Below, piece after piece: positions 15,001-24,564 of a stretch of 64,000 bases of DNA. The stretch's first letter is position 1. Each line of letters starts with the position of its first letter. The notes under the pieces were generated by a model, which worked only from the letters and a program-made list of their open reading frames with translations, had not been told where the DNA came from and did no database searches. The stretch is from Henricia sp. BOLD:AAB3569 (Eukaryota > Echinodermata > Asteroidea > Spinulosida > Echinasteridae), in contig JBBELK010000666.1 in the NCBI GenBank assembly GCA_037783545.1, positions 1,471,001-1,535,000 on the forward strand, given 5' to 3'. The position numbers and the translations under genes were made by a program.

Positions 15001-17350
15001 CATAGGACCAATAGATTTTGGGAGCTCTCCCAACGCAATGCGGTAACCAGCATCCCGTACTGCTTGCATGGCCATTCCGGTGTTGCGGTAATTATGTGCA
15101 GCGGCTATATGCTATATAATACAAATGTCAAAGAGACAAAGTGTGAATCAGGTACAAGACAATGTTTCCTAGAGACATACAGGGCATTTAAGAATTATAA
15201 CCATGTTGAATGTCTCGTTAACAAGGTTTCAAAACTAGGAAGCCGTCCAAAGTTGTCAACATTTTTACAGTTCTACAGATCGTAGTATTTTTCAAGACCC
15301 CCTTCCACCCCCCGAAATACTACTTACCGGTATCAAGATTTTTGTCACTACCATGAAATATCAACATTTTACCTCGGCCCTCGACCCTCCTCCCCCTTCC
15401 TACGCTGAAAATGTAACCGTGAAAATGTTGATTTTAACTCTCCTACAGGTACAACCATTTTGGTTTGGGACCCATTAAGTGATCAATTGCTTTGACAACC
15501 CAAAGCAAATTTGACATCATATAGTAATAATTGCATAGCAAATTACCAAACGGTTTGTTTCAACCGGTGGGAATAATCACTGCTAAATTAATAACCTCAA
15601 ATCTGCTTTGCTTTCACAATTCGTGTAAAATACCAACCAGGTTTAATGCAGTTTATGAAATATTCCAGAGCATTTGTTGGAAAAAGATAACATCAAGATC
15701 AGCAGAGGTTAGATAGAGGTCAGAGGTCAATACCAACGCCTGTACAGCTAACTTACAATGAAGGGTGTATGATGCCCCAAGGCCAGCAATCGCAGCCCGA
15801 TACCATGTAGAATGTTGAGCATTCCTGCAATACCAGCAAACTTGCCAAAGGCCACTAAGCGTTTGCCGTGTGAGGTCAGAGGTCAATACCAACGCCTGTA
15901 CAGCTAACTTACAATGAAGGGCGTATGATGCCCCAAGGCCAGCAATCGCAGCCCGATACCATGTAGAATGTTGAGCATTCCTGCAATACCAGCAAACTTG
16001 CCAAAGGCCACTAAGCATTTGCCGTGTGAGGTCAGAGGTCAATACCAACGCCTGTACAGCTAACTTACAATGAAGGGCGTATGATGCCCCAAGGCCAGCA
16101 ATCGCAGCCCGATACCATGTAGAATGTTGAGCATTCCAGCAATGCCAGCAAACTTGCCAAAGGCCACTAAGCGTTTGCCGTGTGAGGTCAGAGGTCAATA
16201 CCAACGCCTGTACAGCTAACTTACAATGAAGGGCGTATGATGCCCCAAGGCCAGCAATCGCAGCCCGATACCATGTAGAATGTTGAGCATTCCTGCAATG
16301 CCAGCAAACTTGCCAAAGGCCACTAAGCGTTTGCCGTTTTCATCTACGATCTTCTCGTAATCAATCAGCCGTATATTCTGGAAAGATTTTTTTAAAATGT
16401 TTGGCTGAATTAAAATGTAAATTAGACAGATTATATAATGTACAAATACAGTGTAGAAGATATAATGTACAAATCTACAGCGTTAAAAAAAACCTAAATA
16501 TTTGTGCTTGACCACCAAATTTTCAACAGGACCAGTCGAGTTCTCTAATCTACTGGTCCTTCTGACCAGCATGAAATTCAGGTTAATTTTGACCCCTGTA
16601 AGTGGAAATAATTTTGCCCATTCATGATGCGGTATGCACTGCATACCAAGAGTTTCCCGAGAACACGCTAAAGACCCGTCTACACTTGCAAACATTTCAC
16701 ATAAAACATGAACCAACTTTACAGAAAAGTGTGGAGGTGTGGACAGCACATAAAACATTAGCAAACAGCAAACTTCACCGAACTGTGTTTGCTGGTGTTT
16801 GAACATGCACCTATTGACAAACATCTTTTTGCTCATGTTTTATGTCTGAACCAATCAGAAACCAGTTTCAGGTCGTGTGATAAGAGCCAGCCAATTGTGA
16901 TCAAGTGACCGTTTAAGAAGTTTGCTTCTGTTTGCGAATGTTGACACACAGAAAAACATCAGCAAACATCTGTGTGTTTGCCAGTGTAGATAAGGCTTAA
17001 AAATGTATAGCGTGCTTGGGTGGGACTCGAACCCACGACTTCCTGCATAACAGGCAGATATCTTAACCACTCAAACACAAAGCATGCCGATATCAATTAG
17101 CAGGTTTACCGTCCGCATGATTTTTTATTCGAACAAAAATGATAAATCTGAAGTTGATGAATTATTTGTTCCTGACATAAATTATTATACAAATAATGAA
17201 TGTTTGTGAGTGCAATGGGAGGAATATTTTCATGAGGTGCAAGATGGAATGTTCCATTCAACGAAGCGAAGCCAAGTTGATTGAAACACTCCATCTTTCA
17301 CCGAATGAAAGTATTCCTCTCATTGCACGAATTAAAACATTCATTATTTG

Positions 17351-17381
<31 letters not shown>

Positions 17382-19710
17382 TCTTTTTGGTATTCATACC
17401 AAGGATTCCTCAATAGTGCTCATTGCACTGTCACTCGCAAGCGTAAGGAAACCCATGAAGAATTAGATTAATTAGAAATGGCCAGAGACACCGGGGAATC
17501 CCCTTGCTCTTCACGAAAGAATGCTCTGGGATCTTTAGAGTGCGTTTCCATTACCTAACACACTGGACCAACGGCTTTACATCCCTTCCGAAGGATGGAG
17601 CAAGTGTGGTTGAGTGCCTTGCCCAAGGGCACAGGTACCATAGCCATGGGGAGGTTCGAACCTGCAACCCCAAGTTTTCACCTATGATTGCGAGTCAATG
17701 ACCTAAACCGCTCGGCCACGGTACCCCACAATATATATGACGGCCAAGTAGATCATTGTCATCCTACTTACCCTTTGAGTTTATTTCATCGTTTATTTCA
17801 AAGTACAAAACTTTATCATTTTAAATTTTTGTAAAGATGATGTAAAATGGGCAAATATCCTGTTTTAAATTCTCTTTCCAGATGTCCCTGACGTTGAGCC
17901 TACCTTTTCCAGAATAGCATCCAAGAGCGGCATGTTGTCAGTCTGTCCCTTGATGGTATGGGAGAAGAAGCAATACGTCTTATCAGCTAGAAGGCGGTCA
18001 ATAGGGACTTGCTTGACACCAAGAATCAGAGAGGCTTCATTCAGGTCCTCTTGGATTACTGCTCCTGCTTTGGAGTAGTCCTAATGTGCAGTGAAAACAC
18101 AACAAAATGTATTATTAACAACTATGTTGAAATGAGACCACAATATGCGGTCATATAAAGTTCGGAAACTCAAGTTTGACTGACAATTTCTCTATTGTTA
18201 CCAAACCATTTTCCTTGAATTTGGTATTATTGGAAAGCCCAATTATTCTTCTTTACGATGATGTGTCATTTGTTATGATTAAGCAATTGGGGGATGTGCA
18301 GCACAGCTGAATATGGGGTGGGCGTAAAGTGAAATGTCACAAAATGCATTGTTATTGTCAAAAAGTGTATTGACTTTTGCTGTTTGGAGTTTGAACATTT
18401 GAGTTTCCAAACTTTTTTTGAGTTTACATTACTGACCGATCAAATCATTTTTTAAAAGGAATTACACTCGAAGGAAGAGACAATACTTGCAAAGGGTTGC
18501 CTAACTCTGTACGTTTTATGTAAGTCGCCATCTTGTGCAGTTCGACACTCGGACACTAAAGGAGCCGTGAGTCAGGACACAACAGATTTTTACATACATG
18601 CACTTCACGGCATACGGGAGTCGGGAAACAAGGCATCAATCTTGACGTCATCCATGCAATCGCTGCATGGTTGACGTCATCAGCCCTTTCAAAATTTCAA
18701 ATATGGTGCAGCACATACAGTGAAACCTGCTATTAAGGCCATCTTGATAAAGAGGCCACCTGCTTATAGTGGCCACCCATCTTTGGTCTCATTTGTATAA
18801 TGCTTAACTTAGCAACCTCTATAAGGAGCTACATGTACCTATATACAGTGTAGTGACCAGTTTTTTGGGGTCCCGAGGGTGGCCACTATAAACAAGTTTC
18901 ACTGTAGTTTATCATCAATATTAATTGAGTTGCTGACTTTAAAAACAAGACTCTCCGATTCTCATAAGAATTTATGCATCAGACAATTGATACATCCGTA
19001 ATTTTTTGATTAAATTTGTCCTCAACTTCAAACAAGTGTTGTCCCTTCCCTTAATGTACATCAAGGTTGCCTAAACAACATGTGTTTGAAGTCAAACAAC
19101 TTTAATATGTAAAGCATTACAAGCCCTCAAAGTCTTTGAAATATAAATCTGAATTGTTGGAACTGCTTCTTAAACAGATTAATAAGATGCACTTTAAATT
19201 AAAAACATACCATGACAGGGGGCAGTCACATTGTCACCATGCGTCAAGCACGAGTAGGCACTTTGTGGATCTATTGTCACATCATTTAAATATGAAAACC
19301 TGCCCCCTGTCATGGAATTTCAAATTGACATTGAAAATGATGGTCTCAGTGCTTCCTTTTGTGATAAAATTTGCAAATGAAAAAACGTGTGACGTAATAC
19401 AATGAGTCAGCATCTGAAACGAGGCTGTCGATGCTAATTTAACATTTGTCAACTGTGATCGTTTTACCTCCATTGTGTAAGCCCGTCTGTTAGACGGTGC
19501 CACAAGCACCTTAACGCCGGTGTCAACAAACGACTTGACCTGTTGTGGGTTGAGTGGTGCGCGACGCTCCCACTGTGATCCGTAGTCTTCGCGCCGTATT
19601 GCCATGACAGGCGTGTCGGACTTGCTTCTTGCTAGGCATCGACATTGATGCAGCAATGAGGATGGATGAATGAGCCATCTAGATGAACAAAGGGGCTTGG
19701 CACGCCACAT
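8903..19710 (-). CDS. AASS: alpha-aminoadipic semialdehyde synthase, N-terminal part (7 exons, 3' end outside window)
   Basis: Mitochondrial enzyme of the saccharopine pathway; the part seen here is the lysine-ketoglutarate reductase half, joining lysine and 2-oxoglutarate into saccharopine. Exons: 1, 19468-19710 (81 codons, ATG at 19710, Arg-rich start fitting a mitochondrial presequence, then [17 protein letters not shown]); 2, 17904-18080 (DYSKAG to LDAILEK); 3, 16225-16377 ([11 protein letters not shown] to LGHHTPFI); 4, 14965-15111 ([10 protein letters not shown] to GSGNVSQ); 5, 11768-11846 ([14 protein letters not shown]); 6, 10449-10576 ([27 protein letters not shown]); 7, 9186 down to about 8903 ([29 protein letters not shown]). 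All joins have GT-AG sites and matching phases. These blocks align in order with vertebrate AASS. The saccharopine dehydrogenase half is not in the window. The end of exon 7 is uncertain because it lies inside the 101-bp array. A further acceptor at about 19,739 hints at a noncoding first exon. Confidence 0.93.
9236..9916. mobile_element. nonautonomous element with TAGGCTTRGG terminal repeats, AASS intron 6
   Basis: The ends are short inverted repeats, TAGGCTTAGG on the left and CCCAAGCCTA on the right. Subterminal sequence is rich in GAATCGATTCC-like and GAGTCGACTCC-like motifs. There is no coding capacity. It resembles a hAT-type MITE, but no clear 8-bp target duplication is visible. Confidence 0.5.
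9930..10195 (+). mobile_element. SINE-like fragment with Pol III B box, AASS intron 6
   Basis: A B-box-like GGTTCGATTCC at about 9,990 is followed by a body containing GTGGTTTTCCCCCAGGAGG and GTGGGTTTTTCCGCCCAC, the texture of tRNA-headed SINEs. A matching A box is not obvious, so this may be 5'-truncated or decayed. Confidence 0.5.
10700..11012 (-). mobile_element. tRNA-headed SINE (AASS intron 5)
   Basis: On the minus strand the head reads GGGGTGCTGTGTGGCGGAGC, then a B box GGGTTCGAATCCC near 10,940. It is followed by the SINE body with GTACCCTTAAGCAAGGTAC and CTCTCCACCCAGGAGC. The head is Leu/Ser-tRNA-like with a long variable region. The sequence TACAGGGTGTCCCA at 10,681 next to it looks like the end of a separate mariner-type element. 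Confidence 0.6.
11597..11730. mobile_element. short MITE, family A (ACAGGGGG type), AASS intron 5, diverged copy
   Basis: Shares the core ACAATAGATCCACAAAGCAC and the ends GGCGGC...AGGGGG and CCCTCTAAGATGGCCGC with copies at 19,211, 28,799 and 59,125. The left end is decayed. Confidence 0.6.
11937..14666. repeat. 21-bp minisatellite, about 130 units, AASS intron 4
   Basis: Unit: ACAGCTACGACTGCC then GTGTAT. Variants change only the first bases (ACAGG, AGAGC, ACAAC) or GCC to GCT. Each unit carries the 8-bp palindrome TGTATACA and two or more CpGs. A shortened 19-bp unit (GTACGTATACG) recurs at 12,481 and 13,193, giving a 712-bp higher-order repeat (34 units less 2 bases). Long open frames on both strands are a by-product of a 21-bp stop-free unit. 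The block lies between AASS exons 4 and 5, so it is intronic. Confidence 0.96.
15112..15715. other. AASS intron 3, no recognised feature
   Basis: About 600 bases between exon 4 and the 156-bp array. I see homopolymer-rich noncoding DNA and no convincing gene or element. Confidence 0.5.
15716..16337 (-). repeat. 156-bp tandem repeat, 4 copies, made from the end of AASS exon 3 plus its donor
   Basis: Phase markers TGAGGTCAGAGG fall at 15,871, 16,027 and 16,183, exactly 156 bases apart; the leftmost copy begins at 15,716. Each unit holds the last 35 codons of exon 3 (from the CGCTTAGTGGCC region to CCCTTCATT), the donor GTAAGT and about 50 bases of intron. The rightmost copy is the true exon end. 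In the AASS frame each copy runs ATT-GTA-AGT-TAG, so retention would stop translation. The 183-aa open frame across it is in another frame and arises because 156 is divisible by three. Confidence 0.96.
16671..16998. mobile_element. MITE with AGACCCGTCTACACTTGCAAACA termini
   Basis: The left end AAGACCCGTCTACACTTGC and right end CAGTGTAGATAAGGCTT form an imperfect inverted repeat of about 25 bases. The inside repeats GCAAACA motifs. It is in AASS intron 2 and has no coding capacity. Confidence 0.6.
17012..17084 (-). tRNA. tRNA-like sequence, Asn(GTT)-like, probably a SINE head or pseudogene
   Basis: 73 bases with a perfect T arm (GTGGG TTCGAGT CCCAC) and a good anticodon stem (TCTGC/GCAGG) with loop CTGTTAT, anticodon GTT. 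The acceptor stem has six of seven pairs. The D stem is broken. A related, more decayed copy lies at about 41,083-41,145 with the same GAGCACGCTA trailer, which favours a dispersed repeat over a working tRNA gene. Confidence 0.45.
17190..17353. mobile_element. foldback MITE (AATAATGAATGTTT ends), AASS intron 2
   Basis: Two arms of about 75 bases are imperfect reverse complements, from ACAAATAATGAATG on the left to CATTCATTATTTGT on the right, joined near CAACGAAGCGAAG. A TTA microsatellite follows at once. Confidence 0.65.
17352..17383. repeat. (TTA)n microsatellite
   Basis: About ten uninterrupted ATT/TTA triplets directly after the foldback element; it may be the element's tail or a slippage product at its end. 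Confidence 0.9.
17478..17727 (-). mobile_element. tRNA-Ser-headed SINE, AASS intron 2
   Basis: On the minus strand the head has an A box GTGGCCGAGCGG near 17,720 and a B box GGTTCGAACCT near 17,655. The anticodon region is GACTCGCAATC, a Ser-like loop. The body contains TGTGCCCTTGGGCAAGGCAC and CTCCATCCTTCGGAAGG. This is a typical tRNA-derived SINE layout. Confidence 0.7.
18157..18419. mobile_element. MITE with AGTTCGGAAACTCAAG termini, AASS intron 1
   Basis: The left AAAGTTCGGAAACTCAAG and right TTGAGTTTCCAAACTTT ends are inverted repeats. There is no coding capacity. Confidence 0.55.
18716..18906. mobile_element. Tc1/mariner-type MITE (TACAGTGAAACC ends), AASS intron 1
   Basis: It begins TACAGTGAAACCTGC and ends GTTTCACTGTA, with TA at both edges. 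The TGGCC and AGTGGCCACC motifs inside are inverted. Size and ends fit a nonautonomous mariner or pogo-like element. Confidence 0.7.
19211..19315. mobile_element. short MITE, family A (CATGACAGGGGG), AASS intron 1
   Basis: The ends CATGACAGGGGG and CCCCCTGTCATG are perfect inverted repeats. The core contains GTGGATCTATTGTCACATC, shared with the copies at 11,597, 28,799 and 59,125. Confidence 0.8.
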
Positions 19711-19808
19711 GATGGATGTAATGCACTTATGTTACAATCTGTGGATTGAGATACATACAGTGAAGTCTTGAGAAATCCAACATCAATCCAACTAAACATA
19801 TTGTTAAC

Positions 19809-20542
19809 TTAAAGGGGCTATGTCACGGTTTGCGCATGCGCAGCCAAACTTGAAAAAGTGTGGCTAACTTTTTCAAGTTTTGTCGCCAGGTTTTGCATAT
19901 CCTATTCAATCTTTGCCATCCCTTATAATTCTTTAGTAATTTTGGCAGTGGTGTACTTGTCAATGTCCAGGATGTCCTGATGCATTACTTTTTGCTTGGA
20001 ATCGTACTGTTTGCCGTATTTTTAAGCCGCCAAACATCGACATCACCGGGTGTGTGGCCGTCGTTAAAGAGAGAGTTTTTTCATCCCATCAAAAAACTTG
20101 ACAAAACATGACAGAAACGGCATCGAATGATATGAATGACATGGTTGGATACAGCAATTTACCTAACCTTGTTTTCCATCAAAACTGACATGCTTATTTG
20201 GTCCTGACAGCAAATTTACGGCATACCTTCTGTCCTTTGAAAGACACAGTGGCCGCCACCGCTGTACGATTTTGTTTTGATCGAGCAATCGCGCGCGCGC
20301 GATGCTAAATCGAACAAATGCGCGCACACGATGCACAATGTAGTTGAATTCTGCGTATTGTAAACACTCATGAACGAACACACTGCCCATGCGGCACGTG
20401 CTAAGTACACGATGTACACAACTATAGCACACGCACCAATGGCGTTGTGTAACGAAATTGCACTACATTCATCAGAGCCCGCACGTATGTCAAAATATGA
20501 TAGGATTTGGCGCATGCGCAAACCGTGACATAGCCCCTTTAA
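19809..20542. mobile_element. TTAA-flanked inverted-repeat element just upstream of AASS
   Basis: Termini are TTAAAGGGGCTATGTCACGG on the left and the exact reverse complement on the right, extending about 32 bases through GTTTGCGCATGCGC. TTAA stands at both edges, the target preferred by piggyBac-type transposases. It lies about 100 bases upstream of the AASS start codon, so it sits in or beside the promoter or a 5' UTR intron. The interior is noncoding, with CG-alternating stretches near 20,290. Confidence 0.75.
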
Positions 20543-20663
20543 TAGCAATAGGTCCGTATAAAAGATGTACGCTAGGCTTTACGACAACTGGAAAACAAGA
20601 TCCGCATGGCAGTATTTTTGATATATTTTTAGATGGACAAACAAACAAAGTTTGTAGGGTTTG

Positions 20664-20952
20664 TATTGGGCTTGGGAATGTGATGTCATGCAACGTCACA
20701 ATGCAGAGGTTTCCGCCATGTTTGTTGCCAGTAACATGCGCGATGTACGTTCAGGATGCGTGCGACGCGCCGCGACAAGTTGAATTCAACTACTAGGTCA
20801 TTGTTTGCGTGATATGGAATTGCGCGGGCGCCGCACGCATCTAACTTGACGAGGCTGTACGCCAGTTCGCATAGCAACCACTCACTACCTTGAAGTATGG
20901 CGGCCGAGAATGACGTGAATAATTGTGTCGTGCGTCGATTCCCAAGCCCTAT
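20664..20952. mobile_element. inverted-repeat element (TATTGGGCTTGGGAAT ends)
   Basis: The end sequences TATTGGGCTTGGGAAT and ATTCCCAAGCCCTAT are inverted repeats of 15-16 bases. The interior is GC-rich with no ORF. The end motif resembles that of the element at 9,236. Confidence 0.45.
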
Positions 20953-21468
20953 TGGAAGCATAACATATTTATACAGTCACAAGGAAATATTCGCTCGTAC
21001 CCACTGCCCTTGCTGGGCACTGGGATGAGCTGATGGGCCTTCATTTACTAAATTAAATTCTAAATAAATGGAAATGTATTGTAAACTACACTGATTTATT
21101 AATGCATTTAAAGGGAACTAATTAGTACAATGTTATGTGGCTGACTCCATTCAAAGAATTTATAAAATCGGTATTTTTTTCGTATACATTGAACAAAGAT
21201 TTTAAGGAAATTACCTCCTGGAACATCACATAATGTAATTTTAAGATATACTTCCCACTTGCACTTTTGTCGCAAATGTTGCTTTTCTGTAGAAAAAATC
21301 ATGTTTTCTTCTTCAAAAATTGCCTTCAGTTAGTGCACAAGATAACCATGCGTGTGCGCGCGCGCGCGTGAAGCGCCCTCTGTCGTCGCGCTTACGCACA
21401 GACCGCTCGCCACGTCATTTTGTGCATTACTTTATGCAAACATATTTAGGATGAGAAAAAAATCGTAA
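20953..21468. other. intergenic, no gene; CG-alternating run at 21,350
   Basis: Nothing coding seen. There is a short (CG)n tract near 21,355-21,369. A segment of about 45 bases near 21,235-21,285 recurs inverted at 21,830-21,880 (AAGATATACTTCCCACT, GTCGCAAATGTTGC). Confidence 0.5.
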
Positions 21469-21541
21469 GGGCCTTATCAGGATTTGAACCCGAGACCTCT
21501 GACTCACTAGGCAGATGCTCTACCAGCTGAGCTATAAGGCA
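21469..21541 (-). tRNA. tRNA-like sequence, Thr(AGT)-like, probably a pseudogene or SINE head
   Basis: It has an intact D arm (GCTCAGCTGGTAGAGC), a T arm (TCGGG TTCAAAT CCTGA) and an acceptor stem paired at six of seven positions. The anticodon region TCTGCCTAGTGAGTCAGA has one base too many or a mismatch, so the loop is not canonical. The trailer downstream (on the minus strand) is repeated in the palindrome 80 bases away, pointing to a mobile origin. Confidence 0.45.
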
Positions 21542-21621
21542 CAGTTGGTATTACTCCCTCAGGCTTCCCTATAGACCCAATTCTTCTCTCGGTGTTGCAT
21601 GGTGGCGCAACTGGGCAAATA

Positions 21622-21794
21622 AATGAACACAACATATGGTATGGTATGGTGCCTAATCACCATTGAAACGAAACAAACATATTTAGGATGAGAGAAAAAT
21701 CGTAAGGGCCTTACGATTTTTCTCTCATCCTAAATATGTTTGTTTCGTTTCAATGGTGATTAGGCACCATACCATACCATATGTTGTTTTCATT
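21622..21794. repeat. near-perfect 173-bp palindrome (86-base arms, 1-base loop)
   Basis: The arms run from AATGAACACAACATATGG to CGTAAGG, then a single G, then CCTTACG back to CATATGTTGTTTTCATT. I see one mismatch near the outer ends. About 35 bases of each arm (ATATTTAGGATGAGAGAAAA and neighbours) match the trailer of the tRNA-like sequence at 21,437-21,477. Confidence 0.95.
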
Positions 21795-22443
21795 ACTTTA
21801 TGCAGTAATTTTATCATTTATTTATCTCATAAATGCAACATTTGCGACGGAAGTGTCAGTGGGAAGTATATCTTAGAATTAAATAAGCTATCGATTCCAA
21901 TATATAAATTCACCCAAATCCGTGTTCAAGGTATATGAAAAAAAATCCATAAAATCATAAGGGTAAATTAGTTGAATGAAATATATTTATTTTTTTATTT
22001 ATTGATTTACCAACCAAATCCAACAGCGATCCAGTCGTCAATTATAGGACGGCATAAATAAATACTATGAAATAAATAAATGCTTTGAAATGGATAAATA
22101 GATTTTAAAACATTTAAAAAATATGTGTAAAAATTAATTAAATTCAATATATACAAAAAGGCAAATTAAATAAATGGAAAAGAAAACTACATATATACAG
22201 TACAAGGGGGACTAGGATATACATGTAGAAGAAACATGGCAACAATTTAAATACAAAGCAAATCAGACTGCGTTAGCTGCAATATGATTGGACATGCACG
22301 TACATGTAATACTAATACTAATAGTGACAGATGTTTGATTACATTAATCATTTTTTTAAAAATGAATAAAAAATAAATAATGCAGTCTTCTCGGCTGATA
22401 ATCTTGTCTTCGGATGTACAGTTACCTGCAATAGACAATGGGA
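21795..22443. other. AT-rich intergenic DNA, no gene seen
   Basis: Dominated by A/T with AAATAAAT strings; no supported feature beyond the inverted fragment mentioned for 21,830-21,880. Confidence 0.5.
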
Positions 22444-22706
22444 TATAGCTGGGGGGCTTCCACTGAATGAACTGTATGTTTTTGTTGTTGCTGAAGCTGC
22501 TTTTGTTTACTTCGAACAAGTTGCGCGTCTTTGTAGGGTTGTGTGCGCGCGAAGGCAGGCGCGTCGCGTGCACGCGGAGGGCCACGTTCGTGCATGTAAT
22601 GGATGAGCGCAACAGCAACACAAAACGCACAGCCCATGCACTGGACGCCCCCCAGCTATGGCGGGTATACAGGGAAGGAGACCTTAGTTACCGGATTGGT
22701 CTATAG
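22444..22706. mobile_element. MITE, family B (ATAGCTGGGGGGC ends), left end truncated
   Basis: The left ATAGCTGGGGGGCTTCCA and right CCCCCCAGCTATGGCGGG are inverted. The right end continues to ACAGGGAAGGAG and GGATTGGTCTATAGAC. A fuller copy lies at 43,404-43,700 with the same interior (GTTTACTTCGAACAAGTTGC). Confidence 0.8.
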
Positions 22707-22756
22707 ACAAAACCTTTGAAGAACTTTAAGAAGAAAAACAAATAGTATATAAACCA

Positions 22757-22828
22757 GAATGAGGATTGAACTCGGGTCCTTTCACTTGAAAGACCTACGC
22801 TTTACCACTAGACCACCAAGTGACTTGT
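22757..22828 (-). other. decayed tRNA-like relic with A and B boxes
   Basis: The minus strand reads TGGTCTAGTGG (an A-box match) and, about 40 bases on, GAGTTCAATCC (B-box-like). The acceptor and T stems no longer pair, so this is a relic, Glu-like in the D arm. Confidence 0.35.
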
Positions 22829-22967
22829 CAAACTCCATCAAAATTTTTCCTTTATTCCTTTATTTAGCGGTAAACAACTCCTTGAGGGCGCTATTAAGAG
22901 GTATGAATATTCATTTACAATGCACCAATCAGAAGGTACAGAATCCTCTGCGTTGTTTGGAATGCAG

Positions 22968-23598
22968 CAGCCGATTTCACGAAACAGTGCGTAACTTGCG
23001 CCATAAACGGTTATGGCGCAAGACTTACGCCATAAAGTTATGCCGTAGCTGCGCAATTACTTAAAATCGATTTCACGAAACTCTTCTTAGCTGCGCAACG
23101 TTAATTTTTTCACTTTAGCACTTGTAACTTCTAGGACGAGGCTAATTTCTAGTTTATCAACGACTATTTGATGCTTGTGCTTGATAAAATAGTCGTACAT
23201 AAAACATACGTCGTTGTTTTTCACAAATTTTGCACGGTCATCATGGCTGCCGTCGCGAGTCATAATGCGTCGAGTCGCAGATTTCACCGATAAAGGCCGT
23301 TTTCTACAAACGGAAGGCTGGGGTTCAGTTCGTTGACGATGCGGTAAATAAGCACGTGTAGCTAGCTGCATTATCGCCATTTTCCACTGTCCTACGACAC
23401 ATTTTTCCAACTTACGCCACCAAAAACCATTGCGCAAGTTACGCCACATTTTATGGCGTAAGTCGGCGAGTTGCGCCACATCCTGATGTGGCGCATCTTT
23501 CGTGAAACGCTTATTAACTTATTGCGCAAGTTACGCAATAACTTATGGCATAAGTGGACTTACGCAATTGCGTAAAGTTTCGTGAAATCGGCTGCTGG
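22968..23598. mobile_element. inverted-repeat element with CAGCCGATTTCACGAAAC ends
   Basis: Begins GCAGCCGATTTCACGAAAC and ends GTTTCGTGAAATCGGCTGC. The motif CGATTTCACGAAAC also appears inside at about 23,069, and TTGCGCCATAA-type palindromes recur near both ends, suggesting one copy nested in another. Confidence 0.7.
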
Positions 23599-23939
23599 TC
23601 TCTTCTCAAGCTACACTCGATAGACAGGCTTGATCAAAATGAAAATTAATCCAGAATAAATTTGAGTTTTTGTAATTCTTTTAAGAGCCATAAGGCCACT
23701 TTTTACCCAATTTAAATGCCATTTTAAGTAAATTTCTGAATGAACATGTCAAATTCTGCACCAACTTACGTACGTGTTCACGCTGGTGCAGAGCAAATGG
23801 GAGAAAACAGCGGGAGAAAAATGCAAACGGATCGACGACTTCAACGGAAAAAAAACCCTGCTCCAACTTCCAGGGCACCGTGCAGGTACCGACCGCTTGA
23901 GGGCGCCCTTTAGCCGTGTATGCAATCGCGCAAGGGGGT

Positions 23940-24395
23940 GTCTTCCTGACCAGTGTGGTCTCATCCGGTAGTACTATTTACCGGAAAACACCGGAAAACA
24001 CCAGAAAACACCGGAAAACATACTAAATACCGGAAAACATACTAAATACCGGAAAACACCGGAAAACAGTATTTTATGGTGTTTTCTGTAGGTAGTAGGG
24101 GTGGTGTTATTAAGTGCTTTCGGGTGTTTTCCGGTATTTAGTGTGTTTTCCGGTATTTAGTATGTTTTCCGGTGTTTTCCGGTATTTAGTGTGTTTTCCG
24201 GTGTTTTCCGGTATTTAGTGTGTTTTCCGGTATTTAGTATGTTTTCCGGTGTTTTTCGGTGTTTTCCGGTATTTAGTGTTTTCCGGTATTTAGTATGTTT
24301 TCCGGTGTTTTCCGGTGTTTTCCGGTGAGTTTTCCGGTGTTTTCCGGTATTTTCCGGTGTTTTCCGGTATATAGTATCACCCGTCTCATCTTGTA
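23940..24395. repeat. inverted arrays of CCGGAAAACA within a terminal inverted repeat
   Basis: Left arm, 23,978-24,068: repeated CCGGAAAACA, sometimes with TACTAAATA between. Right arm, 24,115-24,372: the reverse complement TGTTTTCCGG many times, with TATTTAGTGTG or TATTTAGTATG spacers. The flanks GTCTCATCCGG...TACTATTTACCGG and CCGGTATATAGTATCACCC...GTCTCATC are inverted too, so the whole looks like one foldback element with internal tandem repeats. Confidence 0.85.
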
Positions 24396-24564
24396 CGTGC
24401 CGCGCGCCAAGTGAAGAACGAACAAAAAGATTCAGCGATTTCGATTGTCGCAGGTAAGGCCTGGATTCGTGCTCATGTTTGTTTCCATCTTAAAATGTTC
24501 AGGCTCAAGTTACTTTTGTAGACCATTTTACAGTCGTATTTTGCAGTAAATGCGTAACGCCGTA

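Noticed and set aside
15653..16204. 183-aa repetitive frame on the minus strand
   Set aside because: The 156-bp repeat of AASS exon 3 is divisible by three, and this frame is not the AASS frame.
16225..16377. Alternative tandem exon 3 copies as real mutually exclusive exons
   Set aside because: The extra copies have donors but no acceptor, and reading through them gives a stop.
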